Shown in pieces: positions 47,096 through 58,300 of a DNA stretch of 64,000 nt (its first letter is position 1; the number at the start of each line of letters is the position of its first letter). The notes under the pieces are model-generated. The model was not told the DNA's origin, did no database searches, and saw only the letters and a program-made list of their open reading frames with translations. Origin of the DNA: Panorpa germanica (taxonomy: Eukaryota > Arthropoda > Insecta > Mecoptera > Panorpidae); the NCBI GenBank assembly GCA_963678705.1, contig OY783205.1, positions 2,728,001 to 2,792,000 of the forward strand, in the 5' to 3' direction. Both the position numbers and the translations under genes were made by a program.

Positions 47096-49490
47096 CCTTA
47101 GACTTTAAAAGGGACTTTAAAGAGAAAAAAATCTAAGACTTCTAGCATCCCCGGATTTTTCCCTGAATTTCCTGGAAACCCGTATTTTGGGAAAAAATGG
47201 AAAAAAAGTGAGCCCTTTTTTTCTGTATTACTTTTAATTCGTAAATTATAGAAAGATGAAATTTTGCATGTGTATTAAGGTATTCAATGCTGACATTTCT
47301 CAAAAATTAGAAATTAAAAAATTAAAAAAGGGGGGGTTGAAGAAATTCGGGGGCCCGGTAGGAAACGTCAAAGAAAGTTCATATTCTAAATTCTAGAATA
47401 AATAAGTATATTATCAATAATAGAAAATTCAAAATTTTATTTGGGGGCACGGGGGACAATATTTTTCGAATGTAAAAATTGTGCTAGAAAGTTGAAATTT
47501 TGTATATAGGCTAACCTTGGTAACTTATTTACTAATCAAAAAAAATCCCAAATTTTGAAAAAAAGTTGGTCAAATAACGCATAAATTGAAAATATTTTTT
47601 ATTTTAATATAAAAAATATATTTTTTTGGTCAGTTTGTATGAAAAATTAATTGTTATTATTTGTAAAATTAATATAGGACTAGTTTATTTATTATTTCAA
47701 TTTAAAAATGAGTTTAAATTTTGACATGAAATTCAAGCCACACACAAAAAACAGACGTCGCTTGCGACGGGGGTAAAAGCTAGTCCTATATTATAATGTT
47801 CCAACTGTTTGTTTATATTCTTATCATCCTATATTATAATGTTCCAACTGTATGTTTATTTTCTTATATTCTTATATTCTTATGATCTTATATGTTTGGT
47901 ACTGAATTTTGTATGGCAGCGCGAAAACGGCTCCAGGGAAGTTTTTAAAAATTTCCTATTTCGTAGAGAAAAAAATTCTAAGACTTTTGGCGTCCTCGGA
48001 TTTTTCCCTGAATTTCCTGGAAACCCGTAATTTTGGAAAAACTGGAAAAAAAGTGAACCCTTTTTTGCTGTATTACTTTTAATTCGTAAAAGATAGAAAG
48101 TTGAAATTTTGAATGTGTATTAAGGTATTCAATTCTGACATTTCTCAAAAATTAGAAATTCAAAAAGTGAAAAAGGGGGGGTTGAAGAAATTCGGGAGCC
48201 CGGTAGGGAACTTTCGAGAAAGTTCATATTCTGGATTCTAGAATAATTAAGTATATTATTAATAAAAAAAAATTCAAAATTTCAAAATTTTATTTGGGGG
48301 CACGGGGGCAGTATTTTCCGAGAGTAAAAATTGTGCTAGAAAGTTGAAATTTTGTATATAGGCTAACCTTGGTAACTTATTTACGAATCGAAAAAAAAAT
48401 CCCAAATTTTGAAAAAAAGTTGGTCAAATAACGCATAAATTGAAAATATTTTTTATTTTGATAAAAAAATAATATTTTTTTAGTCAATTTATATGTGTGT
48501 ATATGTGCGCGAGTTTATTTATTATTTCAATTTAAAAATAGAACAGTTAAATATGAAATTTAATTACGAATTATTTTATTGGATTCAAATGATACACGCC
48601 AAAAAGACGTCGCATTGCGATAAGGGTAAACTCAAGTATATTATAATGTCCCAAGTGTATATTATCCTATATTATAATGTCCCAGGTGTATATTTATATT
48701 CTTATGATCTTATTTTCTTATATTCTTATCATCATATATTATAATGTCCCAGGTGTTTGAATCTATTCTTATATGTTTATATTCTTATATTCTTATATTC
48801 TTATATGTTTGGTACTGAATTTTGTATGGCAGCGCGAAAACGGCTCCGGCGATCTTTTTAAAAATTTCCTATTTCGTAGAGAAAAAAATTCTAAGACCTT
48901 TGGCGTCCCCGGATTTTTCCCTGAATTTCCTGGAAACCCGTAATTTTGGAAAAACTGGAAAAAAGTGATCCCTTTTTTGCTCTATAACTTTTAATTAGTA
49001 AAAGATAGAAAGTTGAAATTTTGCATGTGTATTAAGGTACTCAATGCTGACATTTCTCAAAAAAAAAAAATAAAAAAATTGAAAAAGGGGGGGTTCAAGA
49101 AATTCGGGGGCCCGGTAGGGAACTTTTGAGAAAGTTCATATTCTGGATTCTAGAATAATTAAGTATATTATTAATAAAAAAAAATTCAAAATTTCAAAAT
49201 TTTGTTTGGGGGCACGGGGGGCAGTATTTGCCGAGAGTAAAAATTGTGCTAGAAAGTTGAAATTTTGTATATAGGCTAACCTTGGTAACTTATTTCCGAA
49301 TCGAAAAAAAAAATCCCAAATTTTGAAAAAAAGTTGGTCAAATAACGCATAAATTGAAAATATTTTTTATTTTGATAAAAAAGTTTGTATGAAAAATTAT
49401 TTGTTTTTATATGTAGAATTTATATAGAACGATTTGAATATTTCAATTTAAAAAGGGAATTAAATTTTGACATGAAATAAAAACCACACA
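47096..49490 (+). mobile_element. Head-to-tail array of Helitron-like non-autonomous repeat units
   Basis: Roughly 0.7-0.85-kb units follow each other, with ends near 47,785 (gcgacgggggtaaaagCTAG), 48,640 (a decayed end, gcgataagggtaaactc) and a truncated unit stopping near 49,490. Each has a start such as tggcagcgcgaaaacggctc, a poly-G block (ggggggttgaagaaattcgg), a gcacgggggcagtattt block, gtgctagaaagttgaaattt, and a tail ending in the hairpin. Between units are (ttatattc)n-like simple repeats and ttataatgtccc motifs. No coding capacity is visible; frames at 47,809-48,030 and 48,493-48,744 are considered chance. Confidence 0.7.
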
Positions 49491-52391
49491 CTTGTGTACT
49501 GTAACTGTAACGACATACCACCACAAAAATACAATAAATCGTAATACAATTAAAATTCACGCCAAGCAGAACTCAGATATATAAAAAATGCTAAAGTCTC
49601 TTTAATACCAATGGTGTATCGATAAAAATTAAAGTAAAAGTTTACTCTCATGATAAATTATATTAGTGTAAAACAACTCCAATACACCCCCTACAGTACA
49701 CAAGTTGCTAGGAGTACTGTCATATCGGTACGGAGTATGTATGTGTTATAACACACAGAGTCGGTTTGCTTTGAGAATAGTAGCCGCTCATCCAACCCGC
49801 TGATTTACGTCGGAATTCGCCGTCGCTTAAATACGGTTTCGTACTGCGACTGGCCTAAGAACCCAACTATTTAAAGAACGTCACTATTTAAAATGTTTAC
49901 ACAACGTAATTATACTAAATTTTAAAAGATTTTTTTTTTAAATGTAAACAAATGAACACATATTAACAGTTTATTGATATAAAAACTTTGGGGCTAGATT
50001 CCTGTAAACATTTATATACTCGGTGTGACGGTGCATATGCATATGGATCTGTATTGTAATATACAATATATATGTTTGCCATACATGTATAAGTTTAACT
50101 GGTTGAATGTATGGTAATTGTTTACTAATGCTCTACTGCAATGTTTTATATTTTTCATGTTGGCTCCCTGTACTGTGTACTGTGTGTATTGTATTTGTTA
50201 ATAGCGGGAAACGTTGGTTTCGTTTTTTTTATGTTGCATTCTTTGCAAATATTTTGGAGGGAATACATACAAATAAACAAAGTGAATATCTTCAGTCTGT
50301 TAAAGTCAGTGCAGTTGGTTGGATCAGATTATTATATTTTTTGCATAAAGTTATAAATATTAATTGTTTTCTTAAGTGGTTAATAATAATTTCTTTATGT
50401 AATAAATCTATACATATTGATTTATATTACGTTTTAATTGATATAAGGTAAGTTTTCTTTAATCTTATTTTATATTTGCAGTTATATTTCTACGTTGTTA
50501 CAATATGAGTTGTGTAAACCTTTTTTAACGATAGTAATAATTGTCTGATACTCTATGTAATATTACAGGATTCATGAGTATTAGTTTAGAAATATTTCAA
50601 TAGTAAATAAAAATGTTATATTTCCGTACCAAATATAGAAACATATTAATAGTGTAAAATGTTCTGTAGTAAATAACAATTACTATGACAGTACTTAAAA
50701 TATAACTTTTGTTACTCGCTAATAGATAAAATTTAACTGTGCTAAAAGTGAAACTTTCAAATATTTACATTATTTACTGATGATAACAAAATGCTTTAAT
50801 TAACAATGCAACTTATTTAAAATATGGTTTAATAATTATACTATGTTTTTCAGGTATTGAGACATATATTGTGTTTCCCTTGCTGTCAAAGTAAAGTGGT
50901 CCGTGATATATTTAGTAAAGGTAAGTTATTAATAATTTACAGTTATTAATCTAATCTATTTCTGTATATTATTCTAAATTAATTCAATCTTTCATATTTT
51001 TTTTATCTGTGGCTCGATGCAAAAAGGCAAATGTCAAAACTTCCACATTTTAGAAAGGCTTATTACCAATGTTATTAAAAATTATTTTAATTCTAACATA
51101 TTTAGTCTATGGTTCAAACAGAAAAGGACTATTTTAGTATGGTTTGGTAGTTGTTAAAGTTAACAGTTCAGTATTGATGTTTAACACTTTTAGCTTCTAC
51201 TGATATTAGTTAATTGATATCGATATTGGCCAAACATACATCTCTGTTATTGATTGAGATCTAAATTTGACTGCTTACCATTTTAAGCATTGCAGAAATG
51301 ATTCAGTCAGAACTCCAGTTTACATGTCATATGGCTGGAAATTATACATGTTTCAGTATTGAAACGAAAATGTGAAATTCAAATCAAAGACAGACAAGTC
51401 ATTCAGACAGCAGTTTTACCAAATCTGTTTGACATTGCATAATTACACCTGTCATTACATAACTAAAATGATTTGTAATCTGTTTTCGATATTCATAACA
51501 TATTTAATACCTTCAGTAAAAATTACATGAGGCTAATTTTGCTTTTAGAAAAATGAAATTCTTTTATTTGTTTCAGATTCTTGAATGATACACATTATAC
51601 TTATTATATATTGCTGCTATATTAATTTTGAGCTAAGACGAGTATAATTTTTATTACTGGTTTGTTAATTTTATTTATTTATAAATGTTTTATATTCTAC
51701 ATTGTAAAAATATTCGTCGAAATAATGCTTTAGACACCTCTTTCTTATGCTAAAGCTACACTGCGAAAAAGAATAGTACTGAAATAAATCCATCACTTGA
51801 ATCATACAAATGTATATATGGTACATTTAAATTCAAATTTAAAAGTAGGCGGAAATAATTTATATTTTTATTGTTATTATTTCTGGAGTATTCTTTTCCG
51901 CAGTGCAGCCCTAGCGTAAGAAAAAGGCGTCTAAAGCATGTTTTCAATCCATTCTGTTTACAGTGCATGTTTTATTATTCGTGTTTCACATTTATTATTC
52001 ACATTTTAAATAAACTTATGTTCTTGCATGTTACTTTAGTTTCCACAAAATATTTTAGTTTCCATAATCATTTACCTTTATGTTATAGATTAACGTAGCC
52101 ATATATATTTTTAATTATCGTATTGTTTTTTTTTAATTTTAGGAAAATAAGAATTTAAATCACTCCATTGGACATATGTTTATATAAGTATATATTACAA
52201 TATACGTGAGGACAAATTTTTCTGTGGCGTATGTTACATTCCAGAGATCTTTTAAGGAGCTAAGTATATTATATTAAAATATTTGCTTATTTCTTTTATT
52301 TAATCTTTATTCATTACCTATATCTAATAATAGTTTAGTTAATACTTTTAAATTTTATTTTATATATAACATATTTATTTGTTTCTTCAAT
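49491..52391 (+). other. Noncoding region upstream of the giant ORF, with possible spliced leader
   Basis: No convincing protein is seen. Canonical splice signals are present: a donor aag|GTAAGT at 50,447/50,448, a possible 67-bp exon 50,854-50,920 (acceptor tttttcag, donor GTAAGT), an acceptor ttgtttcag at 51,576, and another, ttttaattttag, at 52,142. They could belong to an untranslated leader of the downstream ORF or to an unrelated transcript. The small open frame at 50,107-50,451 has no motif. I could not identify the 5' terminus of the element carrying the ORF. Confidence 0.35.
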
Positions 52392-55300
52392 ATGTCTAAA
52401 TCTTTATTCGGATTTGGAAGGAAACGAAATGTGTCTTCTGTTAATATTAGGAATTTAAAAACTAATGCAAATGAACTAAAGAAGCCATTATCAATTGTAA
52501 GAGGTAGTTTCAGTCAATTTGACAAAAGATTTTGTGATACGTCCCTTGGTAAGCAGTGTACTTTCAATTGCTTTGTCGCAATATGTGTAAACGAAACTAC
52601 TGCATTAAATACGTGGCATTCAGAAACTTTAAATGATATTTTAAAATTAGGAGATCGATGTTACTTAGATAATTTTGTAGGTAATCAACACGATTTGTTA
52701 TTAGCTGATAAACTCAAACAAAACATCTCCGTAAAAGGTCACACATACGTCGTATATTGTGACAAATCAAAAACTCTGTGTGGTGACATTATAAATGCAA
52801 AGGCAGGTATTAATAAATTAACAATTTCATTTCTAGAATCATTTTTCGTAGAACATGAAAAAGGACTATTTACAATTAGTAATGAGACTTTTGTTATTTT
52901 TAAAGAATCTGATTTATTTTGGGTGTTCGATTCACATCCAAGAGGTATTAAAGGACAAATTGTTTGTGAAAAAAATGGAAAATCCGTTCTTTTATGTTTT
53001 AATGACCTTCTAGATGTCATAAACTTGATTAAATTTAATTTTAGTAACTGTGAAAACACTCAATTTTCTATTGTTCCTGTTAGTATATTAAGCACTATGG
53101 ACAATACTACTTTAATAGAAATAAATAATTCTACAAACTCTGTAAACATGGAGGAAATCGTGACAACTTCCATTTATAGTTCTCCAAATCTTAATGTCTC
53201 TGAATTAGGTGTAACTGAATTCAAATTGCCTGAACCTTATAAAATAGTGCAAGCTAATTTTAATCAAGCAAGTGATATTTTTACAAATTTTAATAAAAAT
53301 TCTCAATGTACGGCAATAGCTACATTCAGTATATGTATACATGCATTAATTGCATTAAATAACTGGACCACTCACATATTAGATTATATTTTAATACTAG
53401 GAGACAATTGTTATCGAAAAAATTTAAAACCCGGCTGTCACCCATTTTTACTGATCGAAGAGATTAATCCAATTATATCGATTGGTAATGGTACATGTAA
53501 AATTAGTCATGATCTTATGAACACTGCACAAGGTGATCTTAATATATTAACAGGAGACTTTTTAGAAAAATATTTTAAAAAATACAACAACGGGCTATTC
53601 ACTACTTGCAGTCAAACATTTGCAATCTTTAAACATAACAGTCTTTTTTGGATCTTTGATTCCCATTCCAGGGGTTTAAAGGGACAATCTACTTCAAATT
53701 CTAATGGCAAAGCAGTACTTTTGTGTTATAAATATGTAACTGATTTAGTCGACTTGATTAAATACAATTTTCGGAATTCTGCGGGTTCTTTATTATTTAC
53801 AATTAACCCAATTACCATAACAAGTATTACAGGTAATATTAATATTTCAGAAATTTGTGAATATTCTTACTCAAAGTTTACCAGTGAAATTAGTGAAATA
53901 AGTGCCAATATAAATAGTGATAGTGTAATATGTGATAATGTAGCATGTGATATTTTAGTAAGTGATTATAATGTGCAGTTAAATAAATTAGAAAAAGTTA
54001 GTGATACAGTATTATCAATAGAAGAAAACCAAGGACGATGTACTATATTAAAAACAAGAGTAAGTGAAAGGCTCTTAAAAAAGGCGAAACAAGCCGAATG
54101 TGTACGAAGGAAAACAATATTGGAGGCTCAATGTGATGAAGACAAAAATAAACGCTTACAAAAACAGATTTTAAGAAATAGGGATAATTTTAGTCAAGAA
54201 ACTAAAGGTGAAAGGCAAAAGAGATTAAAAGAACTGAAGACATATTTTGAAAAGAAATTAGACAGCGAAACAAGTGAGTTAAAACAAATTCGTTTAAAAG
54301 AACAGGCGGTGAGAGATAGCAAGAGATTCAGAAGAGAGACGCCTGACAAAAGAAGAACAAGACTAGAGAAACTGAAAGCAGATTTGATGAAGAAATTAAA
54401 TAAGGAAACAAGTGAGTTAAAACAAATTCGCTTAAAAGAACAGGCGGTGAGAGATAGCAAGAAATTCAGAAGAGAGACGCCTGACAAAAGAAGAACAAGA
54501 CTAGAGAAACTTAAAGCAGATTTTAAGAAGAAATTAAATAAGGAAACAAGTGAGTTAAAACAAATTCGCTTAAAAGAACAGACGGTGAGAAATAGCAGGA
54601 GATTCAGAAGAGAAACGCCTGACCAAAGAAGAACAAGACTAGAGAAACTTAAAGCAGATTTTAAGAAGAAATTAACTAAGGAAACGAATGAATTAAAACA
54701 AATTCGCTTAAAGGAACAGGCAGTTAGAGATACTAAAAGATTCAAAAGAGAAACGCCTGACAAAAGAAGAACAAGACTAGAGAAACTGAAAGTAGATTTT
54801 AAGAAGAGATTTATTTTGGAAACAAGAAACGCAAGACAAGTTCGTCTAAAGAAGCTGAATTTAATAAACAAAAAGCGATTGTTACAGGAAAGTACAAAAG
54901 AAAAAGAAAGAAGAAAAAAAAAAATATTATTTCGCAAAAGAATTAGGTTAGCCAGTGAAAAAGAAGAGACAAAGCGCAATAGATTAAATAATATAGCCTT
55001 GCAAAAGCAAAGCAAATTAGATAAAGCGTTAGAACTTGAAACACAAAGAGAAAAGGAAACACAAAATATTGCACCATCCATATCGCAACAAACATTCAGC
55101 ACAGCCCTTCAAGAAATAGACGATGAAGTACTTGTAATACAACATAACTGTGGATCTATGAACGTTATCTGTCAATTTTGTGAAGCAACTCATTTCAAAA
55201 ATGAGAAGCCAACAGATGGGAAATTTTCATTATGCTGTTCAAAAGGCAAAGTTTCAATTCCGAACTCTTCTAACCATTTTCCAGAGCTGTTAATGGAATT

Positions 55301-58300
55301 AATGACTAATATGCATCCCCTTTCTGCCAATTTTATGGATAACATCAGAAATTACAATAGTTCGCTTGCATTTGCTTCATTGGGAGCACATATTGATCAC
55401 CGTTCAGGCACACGTGGGCCGTACTGTTTCAGGATATGTGGTCAGGTTTACCATAGAATATCATCGGCACACCCTACAGAAGGAAAACAGCCACAATATG
55501 GTCAGCTGTATATTCTAGATCCTGATGAGGCCATATGTAAAAGAATGCAAGGCGATGTTAACCGTAAATGCAAGAGACAACTATTTGAGCAATTGGATTC
55601 TTTAATAAGAAAAGTAAATCCATACGCTGCTGCATATAAAATGATGGCTGAAGTAGAAAGAGAGGAGATTGCAAAAGCTAATTTAGAAGGTAGAAACCCT
55701 TTTGATGTGCAGATGAATATTGTTCAGCAGCTCACAAAAGATCCACGGCGATACAACGTGCCGTCTACTAATGAAGTAGCTTTAATTTTTACAAGCAAAG
55801 ATGGATTACCACCTTCTGATAGAGATATTTGTGTCTATCAAAAAGATGGTATTCTACGTAGCATAAATATTCTTAATGAAAATTGCGATCCAATGACTTA
55901 TCCGTTGTTATGTCCAACCGGTGAACTCGGCCATTCGGAACATTTACTAAATGTTTCATTAGCAAGAAGAATTTCTCATCGTCAATTTTATTCTTATAAA
56001 CTTAGATGCACGGGCTCTTTTAATCCATTTCTTAGTGCCGGAAAACTTACTCAACAGTATATTGTTGACGCATATTCCAAAATCGAAGGTAATAGACTTA
56101 ATTTCATTCGGAACGCAAATACACAAAAGAAATTGCGGTCAGAAATGTATTTTGGGTTAATGGATTATGTCAAAAATAAATCCAATAATGAAGGTATTAT
56201 ACCTGGCAGAATGGTTATTTTACCAAGTACATTTGTCGGAAGTCCACGTAGCATGTCACAACATTATCTTGATGCTATGGGAATTATTTGTAAATATGGT
56301 TCACCGGATTTGTTTATTACAATGACATGTAATCCCGAGTGGCCAGAAATTAAAAGTAATTTACTTAATAATCAACGAACCGAAAATCGTCCCGATTTAG
56401 TTGTTAGAGTATTTCAATTAAAAGTGAAAGAACTCTTTGACGATCTATTGAAAAGACATATTTTCGGTAAGGTAACAGCTATCGTTTCTGTTATTGAATT
56501 TCAAAAACGCGGTTTACCTCACATTCACATTCTAATAATTTTAAATAATCAAAATAAAATTCGAAACACGGAACTTATTGATAAAGTTGTATCTGCAGAA
56601 ATTCCAGATAGTGAAACTCATCCCATTTTATTTGATGTGGTCAAGAAATGTATGATTCACGGTCCATGTGGACCATATAATTTAAATGCTCCATGCATGA
56701 AAGACAATAAATGCAGTAAAGATTTTCCGAAATCATTTCAAGCTTCCACTGTAAATAACAGTAACGGGTATCCTTTGTACAGACGTCGGGATAATAATTC
56801 AAAAATAGATTTTTATACGGCAAAAGGCACTATAAAACATACAGTAGATAATAGATGGGTTGTACCGTACAATAGATTCCTTTCCTTGAAATATAGATGC
56901 CACATTAATGTTGAAATTTGCGCTTCGGTTAAAAGCGTAAAATATTTATTTAAATATATATATAAGGGCCATGATTGTGCCAATGTTAAAATAACATCTG
57001 AAGGACAAGCACAATTAGACTGGGATGAAGTTTCATTTTATTTAGACGCGCGATATGTATCACCACCGGAAGCCATGTGGAGAATATTTGCATTCGATCT
57101 GCAATATAAAACACACACTATATATAGGTTAGCAGTTCATTTAGAAAACCAACAAAATATTTTATTTACTGAAGGAAATGAAGAATCTGCATTAGCAAAG
57201 TCTTCAGAAACTACATTAACGGCTTGGTTTAAATTAAATTCAACATCGGTAGAGGCTAAAACTTATTTGTATACGGAAATACCCGAACATTACATTTTTG
57301 ATCGCAAAAAGACATGGACTTTAAGACAGCGCATAAGTCATTTGATAATTCCGAGAATGTATAGTGTTAGTCCTAAAGAAGGTGAAAGGTTTTATTTAAG
57401 GTTATTGTTGCTTCATGTACGCGGCGCTACATGTTTCAAAGACTTGCGAACTCTCAATGGAATCGAATATTCCACTTTCCACGAAACAGCAAAACAATTA
57501 GGTTTATTGAATGATGCTACTCAATGGGATCGTTGTTTAGATGATGCTTCAATTTGTAAAATGCCCAAACAGCTACGACAGCTATTTGCTTTTATTTGTA
57601 TTTTTTGCGAACCCTGCGATCCTAATTTATTATGGGATAACCATAAAGTAACTTTATGCGAGGATTATAGTTTAACTTATAACCAAGAAACTGCGGAACA
57701 GTTAGCTATCAATGACATCATTGATATTTTTAAATTACATAATTTCAATTATACTGATTTTGGATTTCTGGAATATCATAATGTAAATTTAGTTTTAGTT
57801 AGGGAAACATTTAACCAAACAGAAGAATTTGAGCAAGGGGTTAATTTTAGTAATCAATTAAATTCGGAACAGAAAAACATATTTGATGAAATAATGCTTT
57901 GCATAAACAATGATAATGAAGAGCAAAGATATTTCTTTATTCATGGGTCGGGTGGTTCTGGGAAAACATTTCTTTATACTGCTTTACTACACGTCGTACG
58001 TGGAATGGGATTAACTGCTATACCTGTGGCTTGGACAGGGATAGCTGCGACTTTACTGAAAGCGGGGAGGACAATTCATTCACAGTTTAAATTACCGGTT
58101 CCCCTAGATGGAAATTCAACTTCATCCATAAGGCACAACTCTATTGATGGGAAGTTATTAAAATCAGCTAAGTTAATTATATGGGACGAGGTTACAATGG
58201 CGCCTTACTTTGCTTTAGATGTAGTAGATATGTGCCTTCGCGATTTAATGAAAAATAATAAGCCATTTGGTAATAAAATCATTTTACTAGGAGGAGATTT

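Noticed and set aside
50107..50451. 114-codon hydrophobic frame upstream of the giant ORF
   Set aside because: Cys/Phe/Leu-rich translation of T-rich DNA with no signal of conservation; kept only as a possible noncoding exon.
52392..54000. Viral origin of the N-terminal protease domains
   Set aside because: The architecture is that of a Helitron, with Rep and helicase in the same frame. Only the Cys plus Asp-x-His layout recalls C76-type enzymes, so no virus is inferred.
54194..55102. 302-codon minus-strand open frame opposite the 46-residue repeats
   Set aside because: It is a shadow of the Lys/Arg/Glu-rich coding strand: low-complexity, Ser/Leu/Phe-rich, repeated with the same 138-bp period, and without a recognisable domain.
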